Assembly: GCA_964655065.1 (NCBI GenBank)
Contig: CAZZLC010000022.1
Span: 1 to 64,000, forward strand
DNA: 64,000 nt
Source: DRPG01 sp964655065
Lineage (GTDB): Bacteria > Myxococcota_A > UBA796 > GCA-2862545
Reading direction: 5' to 3'
Below the pieces are notes generated by a model, which was not told the origin of the DNA, ran no database searches, and saw only the letters and a list, made by a program, of their open reading frames with translations. Made by a program: the position numbers and the translations under genes. Positions 55,921-64,000 of this stretch are shown piece after piece; position 1 is the first letter of the stretch, and every line of letters begins with the position of its first letter.

Positions 55921-56600
55921 GGGAGGTTCCTCTGTCTTCGTCTCGTCACTGCAGTACGCCCCTTCCCCCCACCGTGCGACTTAATCCGGCTGAAGCGCCA
56001 ACAAGCAACCAGTCAGGCGCATCGTCGACCGTTCGCCGCGTCATCTCTCGTGACGCTTAATCGCGCTCGAGCGAGGTTTCCCCACTCATCGACCTGCGCC
56101 ACCCGAACTGCACACTCGACATGGAAGAGCGGCATGCTCGGTTTCGGCGACAGCACCTGGTTCGTGACGAACACTCGGTCCGCGCGCGCCTTCGCGCTCG
56201 CGCTCGCCCGGCTCGACGCACCCCCGCGCCAAGGGTGAGCGGAAGGAGAGCATCAACCAGCGGCGGCGCGTCGATGGGGCTGCAGCCGGTGGCGTCGAGT
56301 GGGCCATCCCGGAATGGACGGTCTTCCTCGCAGCAAGAGCGACATCTACGAAGTGTTCGAGGACATCGACATCGGAGGCAGCCCCACCGGGGGCACCGTC
56401 TTCGCCTCCTGTCGGGACACCAACGACGTCCTGCTCTTCGGGGGGGCTTCCAGCAGACCTCGCCTTTCGGCGTCATCACCCGGAAGTTCCCACGCAACGT
56501 CACCGATCCGGACGCGAGATCGGCCTGGCAATGCACGCTGGGCGACCGCCTCGCCCACGGGCTACAGTGCGCGCGGCTCCGGCAAAGGAGGCAAGCACCG
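55921..56600. other. Intergenic region before the Rieske gene, with possible gene remnants
   Basis: About 680 bases. Between 56332 and 56450 one plus frame reads SDIYEVFEDIDIGGSPTGG and TVFASCRDTNDVLLFGG; after a run of G at about 56440-56447 a different frame reads FQQTSPFGVITRKFPRNVTD. Both look coding, and a one-base shift at the G run would join them, so this may be a frameshifted secreted protein. An earlier plus frame ending at 56238 gives MLGFGDSTWFVTNTRSARAF, also coding-like. Starts and full extents cannot be supported. Confidence 0.35.
56584..56591 (+). promoter_or_regulatory. Strong ribosome binding site for the TTG start of the Rieske oxygenase
   Basis: AAAGGAGG, a near-perfect anti-16S match, nine bases before a TTG at 56601. 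It supports the rare start codon, because no ATG or GTG nearby has comparable support. Confidence 0.75.
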
Positions 56601-57602
56601 TTGACGACGCTTCCGTCACTCGTTCATGACGACGAGTCCAGGCTTCATCCCTTTCCGAGCGGTTGGTACGCCCTCGGGCCGTCCCGCGACCTGCCCACGG
56701 GAGGCGTCACCTCGCACACCTTCTGTGGGCGGGAGGTGGTCACGTTCCGCACGTCCGACGGGCGCGTCCACGCCGTCGATGCGTACTGCCCTCACCTGGG
56801 CGCGCACCTTGGCCACCACGGCAGCGTCCAGAACGACACCCTTCGGTGTTCGTTCCACGGGTATTGCTTCGACGAGCATGGGGTGTGTGTGAAGTCTGAC
56901 CACCGCAAGCCCCCCCGGGCGCGACTCGACACGTGGTCGATCCGGGACCGCAACGGGTGGCTCCTCATCTGGAACGACCCGTGCGGGCGCGAACCGTGGT
57001 TCGAAGTCCCCGAGCTCGACATCGACCGATGGTCGTCGCTCCGCACGTTCGAGGCGACGTTGCGCTCCCATCCCCAAGAGACCTCGGAGAACAGTGTCGA
57101 CATCGAGCACTTCTCGATGGTGCACGGCTACCGTGACGTGAAGGTGGTGAAACCCTCGGTGGTGGACGGTCCCTACCTCACGGCCTGCTACCAGTTGGTT
57201 CGTCCGCACCCCATCCGTCACCTCTTCTCACCGATCACCGTGCGCTTCACGGTGCACGTGTGGGGGCTCGGCTACTCCCAGGTCGACGTCGAGGTCCCTT
57301 CGCTCGACCAACGATTCCGCCTGTGGGTGTTGTCCCAGCCGACCGATGGCGAGCACATCCGGTTCCGCATCGGCACCTCGGTCCCCGAAACGAGGCCCCG
57401 CTGGCTCGGTCGACCGCTTGCGGCCTTCGCGAACCGCATCGCCCTCGCGGGGGCAAGGTCGGACGTGCTCGACGACTTCGCCATCTGGGAGCACAAGCGT
57501 CACGTCACGACTCCGAAGCTCGGTAGCGGCGACGTGTTCATCGGCGCCTACCGACGGTACTGCCGCCAGTTCTACGCGTCCGACGCCGTCGCCACTCTGT
57601 AG
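56601..57602 (+). CDS. Rieske non-heme iron oxygenase, catalytic subunit
   Basis: 333 residues from TTG 56601. The Rieske [2Fe-2S] site is CPHLGAHLGHHG (Cys63, His65) and CSFHGYCF (Cys83, His86). The non-heme iron site is ENSVDIEHFSMVHGY (His170, His175, bridging Asp167), with a late Asp/Glu in LDDFAIWEHKR. This is the single-component oxygenase layout of the KshA/SdmA/cholesterol-desaturase-like group (about 330-400 residues). A sterol or other hydrophobic substrate is plausible. It needs a separate reductase, which is not in the window. The P450 gene starts eight bases after its stop, so they form an operon. Confidence 0.9.
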   Translation: MTTLPSLVHDDESRLHPFPSGWYALGPSRDLPTGGVTSHTFCGREVVTFRTSDGRVHAVDAYCPHLGAHLGHHGSVQNDTLRCSFHGYCFDEHGVCVKSDHRKPPRARLDTWSIRDRNGWLLIWNDPCGREPWFEVPELDIDRWSSLRTFEATLRSHPQETSENSVDIEHFSMVHGYRDVKVVKPSVVDGPYLTACYQLVRPHPIRHLFSPITVRFTVHVWGLGYSQVDVEVPSLDQRFRLWVLSQPTDGEHIRFRIGTSVPETRPRWLGRPLAAFANRIALAGARSDVLDDFAIWEHKRHVTTPKLGSGDVFIGAYRRYCRQFYASDAVATL

Positions 57603-57610
57603 GAGCTCCC

Positions 57611-58960
57611 ATGCTGCCCCACCAGATTCACCCCGGCCTGCCAGGCCTGGTGCCCGACCTGGCCAGCGCCATCGCGATGGTGCGCAATCCCCAGCAACTC
57701 TTCCGCACCGGGGCCGACCTCCATCCCAACGTGTTCGCCTTTCGGGTGGCCTGGGAGCGCTGGACCATCGTCCGGGGTGCCGAGGCCCACCGCTTCTTCT
57801 TCGGCCTCACCCCCGACGAGGTCGATCCGTTCCACTTCCGCATGCGGATGCCCACGCTGGCCCTTCCCGGCGTGCGTCCCCCTCGGGACATGGTGTCGAG
57901 CACCCAGCTCACCAAGGGGTTGTTGGCCGAGCTCTTCCAGCGCGACGGGATCGATGGACTCGTCGACACGGTCCTCGACGCCACGCGCCGCGCCACCCCG
58001 GCCTACCTGTCGGGGCCCGAGGGCACGATCGACGACTTCTTCGGAATGTGGCTGGAGCTGTGTGCACTCGGCACGGCCCACGCATTGCTGGGGCCCGCGG
58101 TCGGAGGGGCGCTGCCCGCTGAGTTCACCACCTGGTACCGAGAGATCGAAGAGGGCCTGGACCTCACGCGGCTGCTCGTGCCGTGGTGGCCCTCGGCCTC
58201 GGCTCGCCGGGCGTCGAAGGCGATGGGCGGTCTCATCGCCTGGTTGCGCGAGCGCGTGGCGGAGCGCCGTCGGCCAGGCGACCATCCCGACGATCTGCTC
58301 CAGGGGTACGTGCGCGGCGATGCCCTGGGCGACCGCAAGGTCGAGCTCGACGACGACGAGATCGTGTGGACGGTGAACTCCGTCCAGTGGGCAGCCCACC
58401 ACTACCCCGCGGTGCACGCGTTCTGGGCGGGCATGGAGATCATCGCGAACGACGTCCTGCGGGAGCGCTTGCTCGAGGAGCAGGCCCGCCATCCCGTGCT
58501 CGACGCTGGCGCGGTGCGCGAGATGCCGCTGCTTCAGGGGTGCATCTTCGAGAGCCTGCGGTTGCACCCCCTGGTGGCCTTGCCCCGGCTGGTCGTTCGG
58601 GACCTCGAGTTCGAAGGGACCCCCATCCCTTCGGGATCGGTGCTCGCGATCTCGCCGTACCTCGCGCACGTCGACGCGGAGAAGCACGACCGTCCAGACC
58701 AGTTCGATCCGGAGCGCTGGACGGGAGCTCGGATGGCGGAGTCGCGCAAGTCGTTCATCCCCGGCGGAGGGGGTCGGTGGGGATGCGTCGGACTTCGCCT
58801 GAGTGTGTCGATGCTCACCGCGATGTGGGCGCACGTGCTCCGTGCCTGGGATCTCGCGCTGCTCGGGCCGCGGCCGTCGCTGGAGCCGGCGCCCATGCTC
58901 ATGCCGCCTTCCCGTCAGGTGCCCGTCCGCTTCCGCCGTCTCGACCTGGCCAACGGATGA
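57611..58960 (+). CDS. Cytochrome P450 (CYP51-like)
   Basis: 449 residues from ATG 57611 (GGAG five bases before). The heme loop is FIPGGGGRWGCVGLRL (Cys392), the ExxR pair is in CIFESLRLHP (Glu314, Arg317), and PDQFDPERW is the usual PERF-like region. The I-helix part reads VQWAAHHYPAVHAFW; the His-His recalls CYP51 (GHHTS), but the usual acidic-Thr pair for O2 activation is missing. It is in an operon with the Rieske oxygenase. A role in sterol or other isoprenoid oxidation is an inference. No ferredoxin gene is visible. Confidence 0.88.
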   Translation: MLPHQIHPGLPGLVPDLASAIAMVRNPQQLFRTGADLHPNVFAFRVAWERWTIVRGAEAHRFFFGLTPDEVDPFHFRMRMPTLALPGVRPPRDMVSSTQLTKGLLAELFQRDGIDGLVDTVLDATRRATPAYLSGPEGTIDDFFGMWLELCALGTAHALLGPAVGGALPAEFTTWYREIEEGLDLTRLLVPWWPSASARRASKAMGGLIAWLRERVAERRRPGDHPDDLLQGYVRGDALGDRKVELDDDEIVWTVNSVQWAAHHYPAVHAFWAGMEIIANDVLRERLLEEQARHPVLDAGAVREMPLLQGCIFESLRLHPLVALPRLVVRDLEFEGTPIPSGSVLAISPYLAHVDAEKHDRPDQFDPERWTGARMAESRKSFIPGGGGRWGCVGLRLSVSMLTAMWAHVLRAWDLALLGPRPSLEPAPMLMPPSRQVPVRFRRLDLANG

Positions 58961-59093
58961 TCAGGGACGCTGCCGGGTACGTCTCGTCAAGGAGCTCCGT
59001 GCCTCCGAGGCCGGCGGCTACACCACGGGCACAGGGGCGCACCGCCCGTTGACCACCCGAACCCCGCGACGCACCGCCGGGGTCGCCGAGGCC

Positions 59094-59417
59094 GTGCCGC
59101 AGCTTCACGACCTCGATACTGGAAATCCAGGGGATACTACGACTACGCAACCCTGGCTCGGACACCTCGTGATCGGAATCATCGGCGGTCCTTTGCTTCT
59201 CGTCGGTGTGCTCTCGGCGAGTCCGGTCTGCACACCCTCTGCGATCCTCTTCATTGCTGGTGCAAACCTCCTTCTCGGAGTCGTCACGGCCACCGTCTGC
59301 GTGACGTCGCGACAGCCGCCCCTCGCGGCGCTGGAGCTCGCGGCCGGTTGGATCGTGCTCTCGACCCTGGTCGCCGGAGTCGGGCTCGGCGTGTCGTGTG
59401 GTGCCGTCCTGACCTGA
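59094..59417 (+). CDS. Small membrane protein of unknown function
   Basis: 107 residues with three predicted helices: LVIGIIGGPLLLVGVLSA, TPSAILFIAGANLLLGVVTA and LELAAGWIVLSTLVAGVGLG. An N-terminal Thr-rich region (TGNPGDTTTTQPW) precedes them. The GTG at 59094 lacks a strong ribosome site and a later GTG at 59169 is possible. It follows the P450 gene on the same strand after 133 bases but could have its own promoter. No family is recognised. Confidence 0.5.
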   Translation: MPQLHDLDTGNPGDTTTTQPWLGHLVIGIIGGPLLLVGVLSASPVCTPSAILFIAGANLLLGVVTATVCVTSRQPPLAALELAAGWIVLSTLVAGVGLGVSCGAVLT

Positions 59418-59452
59418 ACCCAGCTACGGCGTGAACCATCCTTCGGACTCGG

Positions 59453-60055
59453 TCACTCGCCAGGGGAGGCAGCCTTGCGCGCGATGACCTGTACGACCCG
59501 GGCGACCCCGGTGTGGTACTTGCCCTCGACCACCTCGCGTTCGAGCTCTTCGAGCCGTTCGAGCTCGAGCCCGGCGAGCTCTCGCCGCAGGTCGTCGGGG
59601 TCCATGGTGAGCTCCACGACAGGCGGGCCGCCCGTGCCCCGGCCCACCTGGCTCGGCGGGTAGGCCTCGAGCACGAACCACCCTCCCGGGCGCAGCGCCT
59701 TCACGACCCGGTCGTGCAGCGACACGCGCAGCGGCTTGGGCACGTGGGCGAAGATCGACACGATGCCATCGAACGAGCCGGGTGCGATCGGGTAGGTGGC
59801 GAGGTCGCCGACCTCGGCGTGCACGGTCACGCCGCGCTCCTTGGCCAGGCGTCGGGTCTTCTCGATGCCGACCGCGCTCTGATCGACGGCGTGCACCTCG
59901 AAGCCGAGCGAGGCGAGGAACACCGCGTTGCGACCTTCACCTTCCGCGAGCGAGAGCACCCTGCCTCTCGGCAGTCCCGGCGCGACCTCCGCGAGAAAGC
60001 CATTCGGCTCTGTTCCATAGGCGAAACCCTCTTCTGCGTAGCGCTGATCCCACAC
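59453..60055 (-). CDS. Class I SAM-dependent methyltransferase (TehB-like)
   Basis: 200 residues from GTG 60055 (GGAGG five bases before). The fold starts WDQRYAEEGFAYGTEPNGFL and the SAM motif is VLSLAEGEGRNAVFLASLGF, with VHAVDQSAVGIEKTRRLAKE, VGDLATYPIAPGSFDGIVSI, and LRPGGWFVLEAYPPSQ. It is a TehB/Methyltransf_25-like small-molecule methyltransferase of the type linked to tellurite or thiol detoxification; the substrate is not known. It is a single-gene unit, divergent from the beta-helix lipoprotein. Confidence 0.88.
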   Translation of the reverse strand: MWDQRYAEEGFAYGTEPNGFLAEVAPGLPRGRVLSLAEGEGRNAVFLASLGFEVHAVDQSAVGIEKTRRLAKERGVTVHAEVGDLATYPIAPGSFDGIVSIFAHVPKPLRVSLHDRVVKALRPGGWFVLEAYPPSQVGRGTGGPPVVELTMDPDDLRRELAGLELERLEELEREVVEGKYHTGVARVVQVIARKAASPGE

Positions 60056-60200
60056 GGCGTCCTCCAGGGAGCTCCGTCTCAGGCGTTATCCCCGCCATCG
60101 ACGTCGAGCCGTGCACCGGTGACGTACGACGACTCGGGTGCGCCGTGACCGGAGGCACGTCGCGGAGGTCCCGTCGGTCTGCCCCTGCTATAGTCGCGCG

Positions 60201-61682
60201 ATGCCGACTCGAACCCTGGTCTCCCTCTCCCTGCTCGCCGCGGTCGCTTGTGGCGACGGCGACGACAACGGCGACGCCAACGACGACGGGGGGACGCCCC
60301 CCGTGGTCGAGCCGGGCGTGATGAGTGAGTGCGTCGATGCCGACGGCGAGCCCGCTCCCGATGGTCGTGTGCGGATCTCCGGCACCTTCCTCGAGGACCT
60401 CACCCTCCAGCCGCCCGTGTTCGACGCCGACGGCGACTGGACCGGCGAGGGCTGCGCCGAGTACCTCCTTCGAGGAGGCGTGTACGTCGGGGCTGGCTTC
60501 TACTCGGGCAATGGGCCGCGCGCCACGCTCACCGTGTTGCCGGGAACCCGCATCGCGGGAGAGTTCGCCTCGGGAGGGCTGCTCGTCGTCAACCGCGGTG
60601 GTCAGATCGATGCGCAGGGCACCGAGACGTCCCCCATCGTCCTCACGTCCGAGTTCACCGCACCCGACCGCAACCGCGGGGACTGGGGCGGGCTCGTGAT
60701 CAACGGAAACGCCCCGATCAACTGCGACGCGAGCGATGCCGAGACGGGCTTCTGCGAGCAGGGCGGCGAAGGAGGCACCGGCAACTACGGTGGCGTGGAC
60801 AGCGCCGACAGCAGTGGGATCCTCCGGTACGTGAGGGTCGAGTTCGCAGGACAGCCGCTGGCGCCGCGATTCCAGTCAGCCGGCGTGAGCCTGCGGGCCG
60901 TCGGATCGGGCACCGTCGTCGAGTATCTCCAGGTCCACCGGGCCGCCGAGGACGGCCTCGCGCTGACAGGGGGCACCGCCGACCTCCGGTACGCGGTGGT
61001 CACTGGCGCTGGCGACGACTCGTTCACCTGGACCGATGGGTGGACGGGACGCGCCCAGTACGTGGTCCTGCAGTCGGCGGAGGACGGAGACGCCGGAGAC
61101 CAGGGGATCCAGGGGGCGAACAACGCAGAGAACAACAGCTTCACGCCGGTCTCCGACCCGACCCTCGCCAACTTCACGATCCTGGGCAACCCCGATCGTG
61201 ACGGCACGGGCATCCTGCTGCGTGACGGAACCCGAGCGACGATCTCGCACACCCAGGTGGTGGGCTTCGGGGAGGCGGGCCTCGACATCGACGACCCAGC
61301 TACGTTCGACGGAGTCAGCCTCAAGCAGCCCAGCCTCGGACCGCTCGTGTTCTTTTCCACTCGGCTCGACAACCCGGACGCGTTCGCCGGGAACTTCCGG
61401 GGGGACAAGATCGACGCGGTGCCAGCGAGCAGTCTCGAGAGCTGGTTCGCCTTCCCGACGCTGCGGAACGTCGTCGGCGCCCCCGTGCCACTGCCCGCCA
61501 ACGGGGACCTCGACGTGAGCGGCAACCTGTCGGAGCCCACCTCGCCGTCCTTCGCCTCGGACCTGCAGAGCGCGATGAGCGTGGAGAGCGACGGGTTCCT
61601 GGTCGAAGAGACGCTGATCGGCGCCGTCGCCGACGAGTCGAGCGACTGGACTGCGTCCTGGACGAGCTACCCCGCGAACTGA
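60201..61682 (+). CDS. Right-handed beta-helix lipoprotein
   Basis: 493 residues. MPTRTLVSLSLLAAVACGDG is a lipoprotein signal (lipobox AVAC) from ATG 60201. An acidic linker follows (DDNGDANDDGGTPP), then a beta-helix built of turns such as VLPGTRIAGEFASGGLLVVN, GSGTVVEYLQVHRAAEDGLA, RDGTRATISHTQVVGFGEAG. The pattern, including GGQIDAQGTETSPIVLTSEF and RGDWGGLVINGNAPI, recurs in Bacteroidota and Myxococcota lipoproteins of unknown function. It could bind glycans or act as a surface scaffold. It converges with the permease gene. Confidence 0.82.
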   Translation: MPTRTLVSLSLLAAVACGDGDDNGDANDDGGTPPVVEPGVMSECVDADGEPAPDGRVRISGTFLEDLTLQPPVFDADGDWTGEGCAEYLLRGGVYVGAGFYSGNGPRATLTVLPGTRIAGEFASGGLLVVNRGGQIDAQGTETSPIVLTSEFTAPDRNRGDWGGLVINGNAPINCDASDAETGFCEQGGEGGTGNYGGVDSADSSGILRYVRVEFAGQPLAPRFQSAGVSLRAVGSGTVVEYLQVHRAAEDGLALTGGTADLRYAVVTGAGDDSFTWTDGWTGRAQYVVLQSAEDGDAGDQGIQGANNAENNSFTPVSDPTLANFTILGNPDRDGTGILLRDGTRATISHTQVVGFGEAGLDIDDPATFDGVSLKQPSLGPLVFFSTRLDNPDAFAGNFRGDKIDAVPASSLESWFAFPTLRNVVGAPVPLPANGDLDVSGNLSEPTSPSFASDLQSAMSVESDGFLVEETLIGAVADESSDWTASWTSYPAN

Positions 61683-61730
61683 CCTTCGCGCCGGGACCCC
61701 CTCCGGTCCGGCCAGCGCCGTCCGCTGACG

Positions 61731-64000
61731 TCAGGGGGCGAGCAGTCGGCGCACCTCGTCGGGGGACGCCGCGTGGCGTACCGCCTCGAGGACCTCCGGC
61801 CGCGAGAGCAGGGGGTAGAGCTCGTGCACGAGCCAGAGCTGCCGATTGCGCTCCCCCGGCGGAGCCAGGGCCACCAGGCAGACGTCGACGCGCTGACGGT
61901 CGGGCGCACCAAAGCGAACGGGACGCGCCAGCGTGATGATGGCGGCGCGCGCCCGGGTGAGCCCCGGGTGGGTGGCCGACGACACCATCAGCCCCGTGGA
62001 CAGGGCCGTGGTCTGCTTGCGCTCCCGCTCCCACAGCGCCGCCTCCACCACCCGAGATGTCTCCTCGCCCTCGACGAGCTGGCTCGCCACGTGGGCGAAG
62101 AGCTCGGCCTGGTTCGCCGCTGCCTCCCCGACCACGACCACGACGTCCTCGGCATCCAGGGTCTCGTCCTCGAGTCCGCGCAGATCGACGTACGGGTAGA
62201 CCCGGTGTCGCGGCGCCTTGATGCGGAGCACCGAGCTCGCCGCGCCCGCGGCGATCCGATCCACCCGACTGTCCTTGGTGAGCGCGTCGAGGCCCCGCTC
62301 CGTCTCGGCCCCCATGATCAGGAGGTCGAACAGGGGCGTCAGCCCCGTGACGAACGACACCAGCTGATCTGCATCGACATCGTGCACCTCGCTGTGGACA
62401 GGCACCTCGCAGAGCCGCGCCAGCTCGCGGTGATAGGCCTGGTACGCATCGGCGGGGTTTGCCGCGCTGAACAGCGTGACCTCCCCTCCAGTGGAGCGCG
62501 CCAGGCGGTCGGCCACGTGCACCAACAGGGTGTCGTAGGGGCCGGGCTGGACCAGCACCAAGATCCGCCGCAGCGGGTCCTGGCCTCGGTCGAGGAACTG
62601 GGCATGGTCACAGGGAGGGTCGTCGGCCCACCAGGCCAGCGGGTGACGAATCCACGCCGCGAGGTTCCGTCCCACCGGCCACGGCGCCACGATCCAGTCC
62701 GCACGCGTGGCCTTGGCCCGGTGGAAGAGGGCCTGCTTGGCGTTGTGGGTGAGCAGGTCGTGGAAGGCGAGCGCGACGTGGAGATGGCCGGCTGCCTCCC
62801 GCGCCTCCTCCTCGAGGGCCCGGAGGTCGGAGTCGGATCCGAGCATCGCGCCCAGCGCGGTCTGGTCGGGCACCTCCTCGACCCGCATGACCTCGAGCAG
62901 CGCTCCCTCGTCGACAAACGCGGCGGCTAGGTGGACGAGTCGGATGGGCGCGGGCTGGTTGTCGAAGACGGGCGTGATCACGCGGCTCTGGGTCAGGGCA
63001 GCGGGCTCGGCTTCCTCGGCCTCGAAGTGCTCGGTCTCGACGCGCGCGCGCTCCGCCCACACGTGCGAGACCACGCTGCCCCGCTTCGACCGGGCGCGGG
63101 CGTAGGCGAAGTACCAGAGCGTTCCCCCCAAGGTCGCTGCCACCACGGCGATGACCGCGGTGCTGCCCATGTAGGCGAGCAGCAGCACGCCGATGCCCAC
63201 TCCCGACAGGGGCAGCCAGGGGTACAGCGGAGTGCGAAAGGAGGGTCGGTACCACCGGGCGCCCGACTCCCGGAGGGCGACGAGCGCGAGGTTCACCAGA
63301 CAGAAGACGAAGAGCGTGAAGGCGCTCGCGAGGTGGGCGAGCTCCTCGACAGGCAGTGCGACGACCGCGAGCAGGGTCACGGCCCCCGTGAACAGGATGG
63401 CCACCACCGGGGTGCCGAGCTTGGGGTGGACGCCGGCGAGCGTGTCCGGCATGAGGCCATCGCGAGCCATCGCGAACGGGTAGCGGCTCGAGGCCATGAT
63501 GCCCGCGTTGCTCATCGAGAGCAGCCCCGCGGCCGCCGTGATGGCCATCGCCACGACACCCGGACGGCCCCAGAACGCCTCGGCGGCCGTGGCCACGGGA
63601 GTCAACAGCTCGGCCGGGGGGTGTCCCCCGTGGCTTCCGGTGAGTGTGCTCAGGTCGACGTTCCCGGTGATCACGGTCGCGACCAACGTGTAGATCACCA
63701 TCGCGGTCACCTGGGCGAGGATCATGCCGAGCGGAAGGTTGACCTCGGGCCGGCTCACCTCCTCCGCGATCGAGCAGACCTTCGTGACGCCGGCGTAGGA
63801 GACGATCACGAGTCCTGCGCCCGCGACGACCCCCTGCCAGCCGTGCGTGAAGAGCGGGTCCAGGTTCTCTGGCTTCACGGCGGGGTAGCCGCCGACGGCG
63901 AAACCGGCGAGCGCGACCAGGCAGGCGAGCACGATGATGCGCTGGACGAGCGAGGCCCGCGAGGCGCCGAGCAGGTTGAGCCCGATCAGGCCGACCAGCA
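61731..64000 (-). CDS. APC-type permease fused to stress-protein-like and PTS EIIA-like domains (5' end outside window)
   Basis: About 755 residues are visible; the start lies beyond 64000. The visible N-terminal part is an APC-superfamily amino-acid permease: VKPENLDPLFTHGWQGVVAG, VKVCSIAEEVSRPEVNLPLG, SNAGIMASSRYPFAMARDGL, GTPVVAILFTGAVTLLAVVA and several helices. A cytoplasmic part with two Usp-like stretches follows (RILVLVQPGPYDTLLVHVAD, LLIMGAETERGLDALTKDSR). The last 150 residues look like a PTS EIIA (PtsN-like) domain (VVEAALWERERKQTTALSTG, VCLVALAPPGERNRQLWLVH, LSRPEVLEAVRHAASPDEVR). The usual active His (IPH) lies where this copy has Ser-Ser, so the phospho-His may be lost. It is a regulated transporter, probably for amino acids. 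Confidence 0.85.
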   Translation of the reverse strand, partial: LVGLIGLNLLGASRASLVQRIIVLACLVALAGFAVGGYPAVKPENLDPLFTHGWQGVVAGAGLVIVSYAGVTKVCSIAEEVSRPEVNLPLGMILAQVTAMVIYTLVATVITGNVDLSTLTGSHGGHPPAELLTPVATAAEAFWGRPGVVAMAITAAAGLLSMSNAGIMASSRYPFAMARDGLMPDTLAGVHPKLGTPVVAILFTGAVTLLAVVALPVEELAHLASAFTLFVFCLVNLALVALRESGARWYRPSFRTPLYPWLPLSGVGIGVLLLAYMGSTAVIAVVAATLGGTLWYFAYARARSKRGSVVSHVWAERARVETEHFEAEEAEPAALTQSRVITPVFDNQPAPIRLVHLAAAFVDEGALLEVMRVEEVPDQTALGAMLGSDSDLRALEEEAREAAGHLHVALAFHDLLTHNAKQALFHRAKATRADWIVAPWPVGRNLAAWIRHPLAWWADDPPCDHAQFLDRGQDPLRRILVLVQPGPYDTLLVHVADRLARSTGGEVTLFSAANPADAYQAYHRELARLCEVPVHSEVHDVDADQLVSFVTGLTPLFDLLIMGAETERGLDALTKDSRVDRIAAGAASSVLRIKAPRHRVYPYVDLRGLEDETLDAEDVVVVVGEAAANQAELFAHVASQLVEGEETSRVVEAALWERERKQTTALSTGLMVSSATHPGLTRARAAIITLARPVRFGAPDRQRVDVCLVALAPPGERNRQLWLVHELYPLLSRPEVLEAVRHAASPDEVRRLLAP

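Overview
The window is very GC-rich (roughly two thirds G+C, most codons ending in G or C) and reads as a chromosomal segment of a gliding or predatory-type bacterium, most likely a member of the Myxococcota. This is inferred from the gene families: Ser/Thr kinases with large C-terminal additions and FHA partners, a small Ras-like MglA-type GTPase with Roadblock proteins and a DUF4388-like protein, cysteine-rich CGNG...GEDCDDG repeats (DUF4215-like) joined to FG-GAP repeats, and very many short lipoproteins with a clear lipobox. No rRNA, tRNA, CRISPR array, phage or complete insertion sequence was seen. About a third of the genes use GTG or TTG starts with a good GGAGG box, so several starts given here are shorter or later than the longest open frame.

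Layout. 1-2.6 kb is a decayed zone: a TetR remnant, one intact lipoprotein, and a broken Ser/Thr kinase. 2.6-7.5 kb holds secreted proteins: a redoxin lipoprotein, a frameshifted FN3-type lipoprotein, an FG-GAP lipoprotein and a metallo-beta-lactamase-fold lipoprotein. 7.7-11.3 kb is a kinase/sulfatase-modifying-factor fusion followed by an FHA protein. 11.5-13.8 kb is a FAD amine/amino-acid oxidase divergent from a LysR regulator. 14.1-16.4 kb is a small accessory patch (a coupled basic protein plus nucleoside 2-deoxyribosyltransferase-like protein, a small conserved protein, a small membrane protein, and an Uma2 remnant). 16.4-23.5 kb is a mix of metabolic and regulatory genes (methyltransferase, heme-ligand-less bacterioferritin, AraC/DJ-1 regulator with divergent EthD protein, hydrolase remnant, HD plus nucleotidyltransferase pair, DUF547 lipoprotein). 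23.6-27.1 kb is one large hybrid propeller histidine kinase. 28-30 kb is a TetR regulator and a lipoprotein haloalkane dehalogenase with two palindromic operators between them.

30-33.8 kb holds further lipoproteins, including a vWA protein. 33.8-36.3 kb is a compact five-gene operon (GTPase, DUF4388/TPR, small helical protein, two Roadblock-like proteins) that looks like a polarity or signalling module. 36.6-45.9 kb is rich in secreted oxidative or surface proteins: vanadium haloperoxidase, seven-repeat lipoprotein, beta-barrel protein, a calcium-repeat/RCC1 lipoprotein split by an in-frame TAG, and an alpha-dioxygenase-like heme peroxidase. 45.9-51.7 kb is a second kinase to FHA operon, where the kinase has two kinase domains and a C-terminal part with FG-GAP-like motifs. 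52-56 kb has a GspC-like PDZ protein, an NAD(P)-binding protein divergent from a LysR regulator, and an intact paralogue of the TAG-split lipoprotein. 56.6-59.4 kb is a Rieske oxygenase and CYP51-like P450 operon. The right end holds a methyltransferase, a beta-helix lipoprotein and an APC permease fused to stress-protein and EIIA-like domains, cut by the window end.

How the genes work together: the strongest functional units are the two kinase/FHA pairs, the GTPase/Roadblock operon, the TetR/dehalogenase regulon with visible operators, the Rieske/P450 pair, and the HD/nucleotidyltransferase pair. Several remnants (TetR, kinase, Uma2, alpha/beta hydrolase, ParE-like) show that gene decay is common between these units.
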